Made by a program: the position numbers and the translations under genes
Notes under the pieces: generated by a model
What the model saw: only the letters and a program-made list of their open reading frames with translations
The model's database searches: none
Told to the model about the DNA's origin: nothing
Shown here: one piece after another, positions 1 to 7,062 of the stretch
Numbering within the stretch: position 1 is the first letter of the stretch
How the letters are laid out: every line of letters starts with the position of its first letter
NCBI GenBank assembly: GCA_964467345.1
Contig: CAYXPY010000039.1
Location: 1-16,856 of the forward strand
Direction of reading: 5' to 3'
Length of the DNA: 16,856 bases
Source of the DNA: SM1-50 sp964467345
GTDB taxonomy: Archaea; Thermoplasmatota; E2; DHVEG-1

Positions 1-223
1 ATCTGGCTCGGAACTCAACCAAATACTCCTCCAAATCTTGGTATTGTTCTCTGGTGAGTTTAACTGTGGTATTCCTATATTCTTTGATGCCGCATGCTTG
101 GGTGGTGACTTCTATGAGGTCATCTTCTTGGGATGCCATTACAACACTCTGGTTGATGCCGGGTGCAATTATCACACCAACAAACAAGAGGGCTACTCCA
201 ATTGCTAAATATTTTTTTTCCAT
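1..223 (-). CDS. Exported protein of unknown function, N-terminal part only (cut by window edge)
   Basis: Reading the minus strand from the ATG at 223 gives 74 open codons running off the window edge. It begins MEKKYLAIGV, has a hydrophobic segment at about residues 5-24 and then a polar stretch containing VTTQACGIKEY. The leader closely resembles that of the upstream beta-helix gene (LAIG..LLFVG....AP.I.Q), so this is an exported or membrane-anchored protein with the local leader style. It starts 12 nt after the stop of the 236-2005 gene and has no room for a promoter of its own, so it is probably translated from the same message. The ribosome binding site is weak (GATGGAAG before the ATG). 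I do not recognise the mature domain; too little is present to assign a function. Confidence 0.7.
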   Translation of the reverse strand, partial: MEKKYLAIGVALLFVGVIIAPGINQSVVMASQEDDLIEVTTQACGIKEYRNTTVKLTREQYQDLEEYLVEFRAR

Positions 224-235
224 GTTACTTCCATC

Positions 236-2005
236 TCATAGGGGTCTCAACGCAGGACGCCAATCTATGTTAAACCATGTGATTGAAAAGGTAAAATAAG
301 AATTCTGAACAAGAATGAGTTTCCCCTGAAGGAAATGGGGACCAAATTTCGATCGGTTCCAATAATTCCCTATCCAGTAACTACGAGTATCAGAAAATAT
401 GCAGTTTTGAGAAAATGTAGCTGACACCTGGTTGTGGAAAAAATTATTCTTTTCTACCAAACAACCCGATCGTTCACTTATTGAAATTCCGTAATCATTT
501 CCTGAAAAATCATTACCCAGAATGTTGACGTCGACAGAATAACTAATTGTAAGACCATTTCCATTCCCTGCAAATTGATTATTGGAAAAAACGCTATTAT
601 CCGCTCCTATGGTGTACACACCCAAGTCACAACCAGAAAACATGTTATTTTCAACAGAGTTATAAATAGTGTCCCATAGGAATAACCCCCACCATGAACA
701 CTTTGAAACGTTATTAGTAGAAATAGTATTCCACCCAGAATAATGTACCTCAACACCTATTCTGCAAGAAGAAATCTGGTTATCAACTATTGTATTTTCC
801 TTGCTTCCTGCTACTGAAATGCCGAAATCATTGGAACGAATGATATTTTTTTCAATAGAGTTATTGTTCGAATTGCTTACCAATAACCCGATACTATGAC
901 CTGAGAAATAATTCTTCGAAACGATATTATGATTCGATTCAACCAGTTTGATACCTTGTTCAAAAAGACTGGAATTCACCTTGTTTGATGAAATAATATT
1001 ATACGACGAATACCAAAGAGTGATACCAACATCAGCTTTTGAGATGTTGACACCGGTGATTATGCAATGAGTACAATTTGCTAATATTATTTGTCCAGCA
1101 TCCATGGGTACCGTGACATTATTCTCATTGGCAAAATAGTACAATGGCTTCCCATTGATAATATTCCCCTCCATGACATGTGTAGTTAAATGATAATAAG
1201 AATCCCCGCTAATTACAAATCCATTCTCGATAAACGTATTGTTGATAAATGTCATATTTTCAGAGTTACTCATTTGAATGCCCATTTGACGATTGGATGC
1301 GATATAATTGCCTTGAAACATGCAGCGTGAAGAGCCACTAAATGCAAAACCATTACCTGTTTTATCGCCGACAACTCTATTATTTTGCCATACGTTACCG
1401 TTCCCGCCTCCTTTGATTTCATGCTCAGTATGTGAATACACGAAATTATCCAAAAGGGTATTGTTATTGCAGAGTCCTTCGAGGATAATACCATTCCATC
1501 CCCCGGTCATCGTATTGTTCATAATGGTGTTATTCGATGATACTATCAACTTCAACCCACATCCCGTATCATAGAGGACACATTTCGATATTGTATTATT
1601 ATTTGATTCTAATATTACTCCATTTCTTGAATATCCCCCATCACCATTCCTCACCCGAAAATTCTCAAAAAAACATCCATCTGCTAAAACTAATACACAA
1701 TCACTACTAGCTCCTCCAAAAATCAACGGGGAGCTTCCGCCACTCGCATTCACTCCGATCAAGGAAAGTCTCTTGTTAATAATAATACGCTCATATGTCC
1801 CGCTATAGACCACAATATTATCACCATCACTTGCATTATCAATCGCATCCTGAATCTTGGTGTAGTTCCCTGGTCCACTCCCACCGACATACAACCAACT
1901 TCCCCTTGATGTCGATTGTTTCTCCGTGTTCTGTGCTATCGCTGGTGCATACGCTATCCCGACGAATAAGAGGATAATTCCTATTGCCAACCATTTCCTT
2001 ATCAA
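236..2005 (-). CDS. Secreted right-handed beta-helix (NosD/CASH-type) repeat protein
   Basis: 589 residues. A hydrophobic leader (about 1-25, ending APAIAQ) is followed by the entry motif of NosD/CASH proteins, SWLYVGG...NYTKIQDAID...GDNIVVYSGTY (about 36-70). Many parallel beta-helix rungs follow to about residue 520, each around 22-24 residues with N-rich turns (for example NNNTISKCVLYDTGCGLKL, NSIEKNIIRSNDFGISV). Many N-x-S/T sequons are compatible with N-glycosylation of a surface protein. The last ~70 residues form a separate module: NNF..., WIGNYWNR..., ITWFNIDWRPA. The start is TTG, not ATG: GGAAGG lies 8 nt upstream and the leader aligns with related leaders from exactly this residue. 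It lies 44 nt after the membrane-protein gene 2050-2823 without a clear TATA box, so co-transcription is likely. The family contains adhesins, carbohydrate-active proteins and NosD; this sequence does not show which applies. No copper-enzyme (nos) genes are nearby, so a NosD role is unlikely. Confidence 0.88.
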   Translation of the reverse strand: MIRKWLAIGIILLFVGIAYAPAIAQNTEKQSTSRGSWLYVGGSGPGNYTKIQDAIDNASDGDNIVVYSGTYERIIINKRLSLIGVNASGGSSPLIFGGASSDCVLVLADGCFFENFRVRNGDGGYSRNGVILESNNNTISKCVLYDTGCGLKLIVSSNNTIMNNTMTGGWNGIILEGLCNNNTLLDNFVYSHTEHEIKGGGNGNVWQNNRVVGDKTGNGFAFSGSSRCMFQGNYIASNRQMGIQMSNSENMTFINNTFIENGFVISGDSYYHLTTHVMEGNIINGKPLYYFANENNVTVPMDAGQIILANCTHCIITGVNISKADVGITLWYSSYNIISSNKVNSSLFEQGIKLVESNHNIVSKNYFSGHSIGLLVSNSNNNSIEKNIIRSNDFGISVAGSKENTIVDNQISSCRIGVEVHYSGWNTISTNNVSKCSWWGLFLWDTIYNSVENNMFSGCDLGVYTIGADNSVFSNNQFAGNGNGLTISYSVDVNILGNDFSGNDYGISISERSGCLVEKNNFFHNQVSATFSQNCIFSDTRSYWIGNYWNRSKFGPHFLQGKLILVQNSYFTFSITWFNIDWRPALRPL

Positions 2006-2049
2006 TTAATATTCCTTCCGATGATTTTGAACTGTCTTGTTTTATTATT

Positions 2050-2823
2050 TTAATCAGTTAATTGATTGTGGAATTGGACTTCCAAATGATGCCAATAAAA
2101 TAGAATGAAATTTATAATATAACTAGATAATGTGTATATACTATAGAATGAAATCGCGAAAACATTCACCGAAATAATCATAGAGAAAACAAGAATCAAC
2201 GTCATGATATCACTAAGCATCCAAACACCTGTATATTTCTCGATAGTTAGAAATACTAATGCAATACTAAATGATACAAATATAATAAATCCTGAGACTA
2301 AAAAAAGAATGAAAAAAATAACAGATAGAATAATCCATATCAAAAATTCAGTAATTTCAGAGAATGAAGTATTAAGGAGAGTATTTAACTTTGAGTGGTG
2401 TGATGTTTCTTCTCTCAGTTTTGCATCTTTTTTAATAAAAGCACTTATTTCCTTCTGTAAATAAGGATTAATCACCTGATACTTATGAATCATTGATTGT
2501 ATCCTTGATTTACTGATAATCTTTGAAAGAATCAAACCAAGGAAATACATCTGTCTGAGTTGTTGCTTGGTAACAACAGGAAACTCTGATGTTGGGAATA
2601 TCCCTCTACTCATCTGGGATTTCAGGATGATTCGTTGTATCTCCTTGTTGTTAGTAATATCACAGATAATCTGGAATAACAACTCCCTCTGATTGATTCT
2701 CTCTTTGATGGTTTGCTGTTGTGAGGTTTGGACTGTCTGATACCCCACAACATTGCTCAATGAACCAAGCATAAGAAGTACCACAGCACCAATGCTTACG
2801 ATTATCAGAGGTTTCTTATCCAT
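2050..2823 (-). CDS. Membrane protein of unknown function with shared N-terminal leader
   Basis: 257 residues. A hydrophobic leader (MDKKPLIIVSIGAVVLLMLG, about 1-27) ends in SLSNVVGYQ. A polar, Gln/Lys-rich, probably helical region follows (about 30-155), then a strongly hydrophobic C-terminal part with about four membrane helices (158-176, 178-195, 203-222, 226-244). The leader is nearly the same as that of the C45-like enzyme at 15136-16584 although the rest is unrelated. The ATG is preceded by GGGGTAGG at suitable spacing. An identical 16-base element with a TATA box lies upstream of both genes (2855-2870 here). I recognise no enzyme or transporter motif. The residue order (external or cytoplasmic stalk, then a helix bundle) would fit a membrane sensor or anchor, but that is a guess. 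It is probably the first gene of the unit running to position 1. Confidence 0.78.
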   Translation of the reverse strand: MDKKPLIIVSIGAVVLLMLGSLSNVVGYQTVQTSQQQTIKERINQRELLFQIICDITNNKEIQRIILKSQMSRGIFPTSEFPVVTKQQLRQMYFLGLILSKIISKSRIQSMIHKYQVINPYLQKEISAFIKKDAKLREETSHHSKLNTLLNTSFSEITEFLIWIILSVIFFILFLVSGFIIFVSFSIALVFLTIEKYTGVWMLSDIMTLILVFSMIISVNVFAISFYSIYTLSSYIINFILFYWHHLEVQFHNQLTD

Positions 2824-2854
2824 TCTTTCCTACCCCTATATCATTTTATAATCC

Positions 2855-2870
2855 TGTTCTCCTATAAAAA
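2855..2870 (-). promoter_or_regulatory. Promoter of 2050-2823: TATA box plus GGAGAACA element
   Basis: On the minus strand this reads TTTTTATAGGAGAACA. TTTTTATAG is a plausible archaeal TATA box, 31 nt of leader separates the element from the ATG at 2823, and exactly the same 16 bases occur at 16621-16636 before the gene that shares this gene's leader peptide. The conserved GAGAACA just downstream of the TATA box is not explained by basal promoter rules and could be an operator. Confidence 0.6.
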
Positions 2871-2903
2871 GAATATCATCTTCAGCGAAAGCAGCGTTAA
2901 TAG

Positions 2904-2920
2904 AAAAAAAAGAGAGGATG
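2904..2920 (-). terminator. Oligo-T terminator after 2929-3942
   Basis: Just after the stop of the beta-helix gene at 2929, the minus strand reads a C-rich stretch followed by eight T's (2904-2911). Archaeal termination depends mainly on such T-tracts; no clear hairpin is present. Confidence 0.4.
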
Positions 2921-2928
2921 GGGGGATT

Positions 2929-3942
2929 CTAGTTCTCGGTCTCTGAGGGGAAAAAATCGAACTTCACCCATGGCAAACTGATTTTTGCTAGGACAAAGCT
3001 ACCGCCGATTGGTTTAAAAAGGGGAAAAACCAGGCGGCCCCAATAGTTCCCTGACCAGATATCTGCATTCCAGATGTTAAAGGTAATGAAGTACGCATCG
3101 CTTATCTTGTTGTCCAAAAAATTGTTTTTTTGAATGGTCGATGACCGAGTCCCAACCGTCCCAAACCCATAGTCATTTTTATCAAAGGTGTTGAAAAGTA
3201 CTCTGTTCTCAATGCCGATATCAATTACAAGACCCTCCTTATTGCCTATGAACTGATTATCCGAGATGGTGTTCTTATAGCAGTCATGTAGATACACGCC
3301 CCAGTCACAGTTCATGATGATGTTCGATCGGATTGTATTTGAGTCACAAAGGATCAAGCTGATGCCGCGTTGTGAAATATTCGTAATCTTGTTGTTCTCG
3401 ATGATATGGTAGGTTTCTGTTGGTTCATCTCTTTTAATCCAGATGCCATGATAGGAAAACGAAATCATATTGTTTGTGATCTGAACACTGTTCACATCAG
3501 TCTCCACATAGATTCCTGCGTCACGACCTTCGGGTCCATAGTTTGTGATGTTCAACTGTGAGATTTTCACACTAGAGGCATAAATCGAGATACCCGTGCC
3601 TGTTCCGTTTCCGTTCAGCTGCGGTACGAAATTATCGATCTCGCTAGGCGGATTGTTCCAGTAGCTGATGGTTATATCATTAAGCTGATAAGGGATGATG
3701 AGATGTTCATAGTAGGTCCCGTTTGCGACCATGATAATATCATGGGCGATCGCATGATCAATGGCATCCTGAATGAGGCGGTACGGGTATTGATCTGACC
3801 CAGTCCAAGGTCCTGCGGTGTTGTCATCATTCACATAGATAGTGTTTCGGGTTATGAGTGGTTCTGTCGCAGTCATCACCGTGGACATGCTCAGAGAAAA
3901 AATCACCAGCGTTGCAATAGTTGTACAGAATAAGCTTTTCAT
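2929..3942 (-). CDS. Secreted right-handed beta-helix (CASH-type) repeat protein, shorter paralogue
   Basis: 337 residues from the ATG at 3942. The leader MKSLFCTTIATLVIFSLS (to about 25) is followed by TIYVNDDNTAGPWTGSD..Y..IQDAID, a typical opening of archaeal CASH/NosD beta-helix proteins. Rungs follow from about 105 to 275 (NSVQITNNMISFSYHGIW, NTIRSNIIMNCDWGVYL, NTISDNQFIGNKEGLVI). The C-terminal module resembles that of 236-2005 (NNF..N, W.GNYW.R, then W..FDFFP) but ends SETEN and lacks the WRPA tail. The reading frame is open up to 4032, but the start at 3942 is preferred because GGAGGT lies just upstream and a TATA box at 3991-4000 sits inside the extension, so a longer message would not be made from it. 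Probably a surface or secreted protein; substrate unknown. Confidence 0.87.
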   Translation of the reverse strand: MKSLFCTTIATLVIFSLSMSTVMTATEPLITRNTIYVNDDNTAGPWTGSDQYPYRLIQDAIDHAIAHDIIMVANGTYYEHLIIPYQLNDITISYWNNPPSEIDNFVPQLNGNGTGTGISIYASSVKISQLNITNYGPEGRDAGIYVETDVNSVQITNNMISFSYHGIWIKRDEPTETYHIIENNKITNISQRGISLILCDSNTIRSNIIMNCDWGVYLHDCYKNTISDNQFIGNKEGLVIDIGIENRVLFNTFDKNDYGFGTVGTRSSTIQKNNFLDNKISDAYFITFNIWNADIWSGNYWGRLVFPLFKPIGGSFVLAKISLPWVKFDFFPSETEN

Positions 3943-3990
3943 TTTTTTTCTACCTCCTTCCCAAAATATAGGAAAATGAATTTCTGGAGA

Positions 3991-4000
3991 GTATTTAAAT
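3991..4000 (-). promoter_or_regulatory. TATA box of 2929-3942
   Basis: Minus strand ATTTAAATAC preceded by a purine-rich GAAAAA (BRE-like), about 50 nt upstream of the ATG at 3942. Transcription starting about 25 nt downstream would give a short leader carrying GGAGGT. Confidence 0.6.
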
Positions 4001-4051
4001 TTTTTCAAAGTATAAAAATTCTCCATATCCAACTACATTCGGAACAATGTG

Positions 4052-4567
4052 TTAAATTGTGAGGTCTGTCCAGACATTGGTGAACTCCTCATATAAATCA
4101 AATGGCTTGTACTGAATGAGCCATCGTATGAGATCGTCTCGGTTTTTTAACCGATACCCTCTGTCTTCCCCAACCCGTTGAACCTCAACAATATCATGTT
4201 TTACTAGTTTTTTCAAATGATAAGAGAGTGTGGATGGTGAGACAGAAACATTCTCGAGCAGATCTTTGTGCTGTACTACATCCCTTTTTAAAAGAAATAG
4301 AATGATATGAAGCATGGTTTTCTGTCGTAGGACGGAGAGGTACCGCTTATCCTGAACACCAATAGTTCCCTTTATATAAAAACGGAGATACCCCGTTGAT
4401 TTCTCAGAGGTGATAATATCATGTTTTTCCATGAAATGAACATGATATTCCACATGGGAGATCCGCATCTGGAGAAGATCTGCAATTTTGCTCAGATGCA
4501 ATCCTGGATTTTTCGAGATGGCATCATAGATTTTCCGTCTTGTTTCTAACTCAAGGACGTCCTCCAT
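4052..4567 (-). CDS. Tandem winged helix-turn-helix transcriptional regulator
   Basis: 171 residues with two DNA-binding domains and no effector domain. The first wHTH spans about 3-68 (ETRRKIYDAISKNPGLHLSKIADLL...VEYHVHFMEKHDII, with wing TGYLRFYIKG). The second spans about 76-150 (KTMLHIILFLL...HKDLLENVSVSPSTLSYHLKKLVKHDIV, with wing GEDRGYRL). This ArsR/HTH_20-like two-domain layout is common in euryarchaea. There are no conserved cysteines suggesting metal or redox sensing, so its signal probably comes from elsewhere. It starts 10 nt after the stop of the three-helix membrane protein 4578-4853 and shares its promoter, which suggests that the membrane protein feeds or restrains it. Targets are unknown; the adjacent surface-protein genes are candidates by position only. 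Confidence 0.85.
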   Translation of the reverse strand: MEDVLELETRRKIYDAISKNPGLHLSKIADLLQMRISHVEYHVHFMEKHDIITSEKSTGYLRFYIKGTIGVQDKRYLSVLRQKTMLHIILFLLKRDVVQHKDLLENVSVSPSTLSYHLKKLVKHDIVEVQRVGEDRGYRLKNRDDLIRWLIQYKPFDLYEEFTNVWTDLTI

Positions 4568-4577
4568 AGCAATCTCA

Positions 4578-4853
4578 CTATTTAATCAACACAGCGATGT
4601 AAAGAAACAACAGTATCAACAGATCGAAGAGCTCAAGAATCAAAAGAATACTGCTACTTTCAATCTGCATGGTAAACAACATAAGACTGAGGAAAAGAGT
4701 TTTTACGAAAAAGAAGAGAAGCAGGAGGCTGACGAAGAGGATTTTTGTATTCCTTGATTTCCGATAGCTATTAAATGAAATGATCAGCAAACCAAAGGAA
4801 AAAATCGTGATAAAGCCAACGAAAATAAACGTAAGTACTACGATTGTATCCAT
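4578..4853 (-). CDS. Small three-helix membrane protein paired with wHTH regulator
   Basis: 91 residues, almost entirely hydrophobic: helices at about 3-26, 37-60 and 68-90 (ends IAVLIK), with one short basic cytoplasmic-type loop (NSYRKSRNTK, about 28-37). Start choice: the ATG at 4853 lies 5 nt after the GGTG of the site GAGGTGAT; a GTG one codon upstream (4856) is possible but too close to that site. The layout (helix, basic SYRKSRN-type loop, two more helices, next to an HTH gene) recalls small archaeal membrane proteins that neighbour ArsR-type regulators, such as those I know as DUF7521 in haloarchaea; this is resemblance by eye, not a search. A regulatory partner role for 4052-4567 is inferred from the 10-nt spacing. 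Confidence 0.75.
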   Translation of the reverse strand: MDTIVVLTFIFVGFITIFSFGLLIISFNSYRKSRNTKILFVSLLLLFFFVKTLFLSLMLFTMQIESSSILLILELFDLLILLFLYIAVLIK

Positions 4854-4890
4854 CACATCACCTCTTTTTTAGTAAATAAAGGATTACCTG

Positions 4891-4900
4891 GCATATAAAG
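4891..4900 (-). promoter_or_regulatory. TATA box of the 4853-4052 pair
   Basis: Minus strand CTTTATATGC, about 40 nt upstream of the ATG at 4853 and directly after the stop of the upstream gene. Predicted transcription start leaves a leader of roughly 10-15 nt that contains GAGGTGAT. Confidence 0.6.
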
Positions 4901-4913
4901 ATGTTCGTCCTGT

Positions 4914-6113
4914 TTATCCTTTCTTTCTGAAATAGATAATGCCGTAAAACACAACCGCTGAGATGATACAAGCGATGAGATACACTGCGGAGAGGTACTC
5001 CAGGGGGATGACGGTAGGTAAGAGCGGCCCTAGAATGGAAACCACCCCAATCTTAGGGTCATGCAGGATGCTTTCGCCCCGGGCGTAGGAAAAAACCACT
5101 TCCGCCTGCGTATAAGAGCTTTGATTGTTTGAAGCGAAGGTCTGTTGCGTTTGCGATACCACACTGACATTCACAGGTGTTTGGACAGTATCAACAATCG
5201 CATCAGGGACCCATGAGAAGAAACCAAAGTTTGTCGTTGAGGAAATATTCAGTCTGCCTTCCTGAGATGCCTGACGCTGTTGTTCGGCAAAGGCGCTTTG
5301 CTGCGCGATGACCGAGAAAGGTGTCTTAACACCCGTACGAAGCGCCAGTTGACTGGACTGATTCACATACGGGTACAGATGAATCTTGAAATCAAATTTT
5401 ATTTCCTGTGGAGTGATGGTAGCGTTCAAGTAAGACGTGTTTGAATCAGCGATGTAGATAATGATCGTGAACAAATCATCAAGGGTATGGGTTTTAATGA
5501 TCGTGACCGTGTTTCCCTTAGACGTGCTGATGTTTTCGTATGTGATATTTGAAAAAGAAACATTGGAAAACTCAACAGTGCTTACAACAACATCAAACGA
5601 ATCATAACGACCATTGAGGTTCGCATCAACGTATTCGATAAGTTGTTCGACAACAAGCGAAAAATGATGCCTCGCCGCACCATCGTTTTGATCCGATAAA
5701 AAGGAAAGCTCGAAAGAAGGGGCCTTATCTATTGAAAAAAAGACCTCGAAACTCTTTTCTGTCGTGTTTTGTCTATACTGTGATCGTATTCTAGTATAGT
5801 TACCTTCGCCCTGAATGTTCATCTCACGTGTCTGGTACCGATATCGTGGTTTTTGACCACCCGTGTTAGTCTGATTCCCAGATCCTCCTTGACCCGAACC
5901 ATTCTGAGAATTCCCTCCAGACTGATTCTCATCGGGGGGACCACCCTGATCTGGTGTCCCCGGGCCTTGTGGTTGACCTTGTGATGGACCTCCTGGAGGA
6001 TTTGATTGTTGATCGCTGACGCTGTCCGCAGCACCCACAAGAGGGCTCAGTAAGGAAAATCCTAGGGATAATATGAGGAAACCGACGATGATGCTCCGTT
6101 TTTGAGATTTCAT
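4914..6113 (-). CDS. Secreted, C-terminally membrane-anchored protein with Gly/Pro/Gln-rich linker
   Basis: 399 residues from the ATG at 6113. A signal peptide (about 1-28, ending LVGAA) is followed by a low-complexity linker rich in G, P, Q, N and S (about 35-87). Then comes a globular beta-rich region (about 95-360) with many N-x-S/T sequons and finally a membrane helix at about 374-394 ending in RKKG. This is a type I surface protein topology. Residues 163-174 read DANLNGRYDSFD, matching the DxNxNGxxxxxD pattern of an EF-hand or dockerin-type calcium loop. The segment FFSWVPDAIVDT...NVSVVS...HDPKIGVV (297-358) looks like a conserved archaeal surface domain, but I cannot name it. The frame is open to 6212; the inner start is chosen because GGTGA precedes it and the TATA box at 6151-6160 lies in the extension. 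A CTATATAG further upstream could be a second promoter. Confidence 0.8.
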   Translation of the reverse strand: MKSQKRSIIVGFLILSLGFSLLSPLVGAADSVSDQQSNPPGGPSQGQPQGPGTPDQGGPPDENQSGGNSQNGSGQGGSGNQTNTGGQKPRYRYQTREMNIQGEGNYTRIRSQYRQNTTEKSFEVFFSIDKAPSFELSFLSDQNDGAARHHFSLVVEQLIEYVDANLNGRYDSFDVVVSTVEFSNVSFSNITYENISTSKGNTVTIIKTHTLDDLFTIIIYIADSNTSYLNATITPQEIKFDFKIHLYPYVNQSSQLALRTGVKTPFSVIAQQSAFAEQQRQASQEGRLNISSTTNFGFFSWVPDAIVDTVQTPVNVSVVSQTQQTFASNNQSSYTQAEVVFSYARGESILHDPKIGVVSILGPLLPTVIPLEYLSAVYLIACIISAVVFYGIIYFRKKG

Positions 6114-6150
6114 GGTTTTCTTCACCAATGGTGATATTTCTTTTTTTGTG

Positions 6151-6160
6151 CTTAAATAGG
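6151..6160 (-). promoter_or_regulatory. TATA box of 4914-6113
   Basis: Minus strand CCTATTTAAG, about 38 nt upstream of the ATG at 6113, with GGTGAAG between it and the start. It supports the shorter reading of the gene. Confidence 0.5.
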
Positions 6161-6271
6161 TTTTTGGAAGTTCCTCGAACAAGTGAGAAGATATCATCTG
6201 AGCCATTTTCAATGGTTTCGGTCTATATAGATCTTCTTTGAACCTTAAAAAAATGAAATGCTTTGTTCATT

Positions 6272-6306
6272 GTAAAAAAAAAAATTGAGGGAGGCTGCTC
6301 CCTCAA
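6272..6306 (-). terminator. Hairpin plus T-tract terminator after 6321-6866
   Basis: On the minus strand TTGAGGGA-GCAGCC-TCCCTCAA (8-bp perfect stem, 6-nt loop, 6285-6306) is followed immediately by a run of 12 T's (6273-6284), 14 nt after the stop of the polyGln protein gene. This is a textbook intrinsic terminator form. Confidence 0.8.
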
Positions 6307-6320
6307 AGAAAAATCTTTTT

Positions 6321-6866
6321 TTATGGCTGGTTGTTCTGATGTTCGTTTTGCCAGCGCCACTGATGTTGAGCCGCCCAAATCGGTTGACCCGGTTCACGAT
6401 AGACTTCGCCGTTGATGATAAACACACTCATCCAGTCTTCTGACTGGTAGTGTCCTTCAACGGTTACTGTGGTGTTGACTAGGCCAAGCAGCTCATCGAT
6501 GATAAGCTCAAGACCTCCATCCTGGTCGTAATCAACAGCAGAGGTTGCCGAGTTGATATATCGAACTGGGCCGAAATGAAGCTCGACGGTCGAGATGTAG
6601 AAATTTACACCATCGTAGATGAAAACGCCGGTTAGTTCTTCAAGAACGCATCCTCCTTGACAGATGCCTAGCATGTCCCGGATTTGATTCATATAGCGTT
6701 GCATCTTCTCAGTGCCATAGGACCCTTGTTGTTGCTGCTGCTGTTGCTGTTGTAGTTGCTGTTGTTGTTTGGTGTTCTCTCCAGCCTGATACTGCGCTGC
6801 AGCTGCTAGACCTCCCATCATGAGGAGAGCCGCTGCAATCGCACCGAGTAGTATTGTTTTTTTCAT
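6321..6866 (-). CDS. Secreted polyglutamine-containing protein of unknown function
   Basis: 181 residues. A signal peptide (MKKTILLGAI...GGLAAAA, about 1-24) is followed by a Gln-rich tract (34-47, interrupted by one Leu). Next comes a short helical region with two cysteines spaced CxxxC (69 and 73), then a compact beta-rich domain (about 75-158) containing VDYDQDGGLELIID (111-124), a D-x-D-x-DG calcium-loop-like or FG-GAP-like motif. The segment VTVEGHYQSEDWMSVFIINGEVY (133-156) resembles an OB-like strand pattern, which is a weak impression. The C-terminus is rich in Trp, Gln and His. GGAGAT precedes the ATG. The gene stands alone between its own promoter region (TATA-like 6919-6928 and a direct repeat 6933-6967) and a strong terminator (6272-6306). 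The family is not recognised. Confidence 0.8.
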   Translation of the reverse strand: MKKTILLGAIAAALLMMGGLAAAAQYQAGENTKQQQQLQQQQQQQQQGSYGTEKMQRYMNQIRDMLGICQGGCVLEELTGVFIYDGVNFYISTVELHFGPVRYINSATSAVDYDQDGGLELIIDELLGLVNTTVTVEGHYQSEDWMSVFIINGEVYREPGQPIWAAQHQWRWQNEHQNNQP

Positions 6867-6918
6867 GGTTTTCTATCTCCTTTACTTTTTACTCATGTCT
6901 TCTCTTTGTGGCGTTTTC

Positions 6919-6928
6919 GTATTAATAC
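6919..6928 (-). promoter_or_regulatory. Candidate TATA box of 6321-6866
   Basis: Minus strand GTATTAATAC, about 53 nt upstream of the ATG. The direct repeat 6933-6967 lies just upstream of it, where archaeal activators commonly bind. Confidence 0.4.
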
Positions 6929-6932
6929 ATTC

Positions 6933-6967
6933 TTGGAACATTTTCGAATTTTTGGAACCTTTTCGAA
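6933..6967 (-). repeat. Two-unit 16-nt direct repeat upstream of the polyGln gene (possible operator)
   Basis: Two copies of TTCGAAAA(G/T)GTTCCAA on the minus strand (6952-6967 and 6933-6948), 15 of 16 bases identical, separated by 3 nt so the period is 19 nt. The array ends 4 nt upstream of the candidate TATA box. Position and regularity suggest a binding site for a transcription factor. Confidence 0.6.
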
Positions 6968-7028
6968 GAACGTCTCTCCCCTGTTGAATCCTGGTCTCTA
7001 ATGAGAAAATAGATTCAGTGCAAGGCAG

Positions 7029-7047
7029 TTTTTTTTTAAAAAAAAAA
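7029..7047. terminator. Symmetrical T9/A10 tract downstream of 7063-7209
   Basis: Nine T's followed by ten A's, so either strand shows an oligo-T tract; on the minus strand it begins 15 nt after the stop of the small CPYC protein. It probably ends that transcript. Confidence 0.45.
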
Positions 7048-7062
7048 GTGGATAAGAACTTT

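Noticed and set aside
54..299. Plus-strand frame antisense to the partial exported gene and the end of the beta-helix gene
   Set aside because: The minus-strand frame has a recognisable leader peptide and family features; the plus frame has no ribosome binding site or domain.
236..2005. NosD assignment (copper insertion into nitrous oxide reductase)
   Set aside because: The NosD/CASH fold is widespread; no nosZ, nosF or nosY-type neighbours are present.
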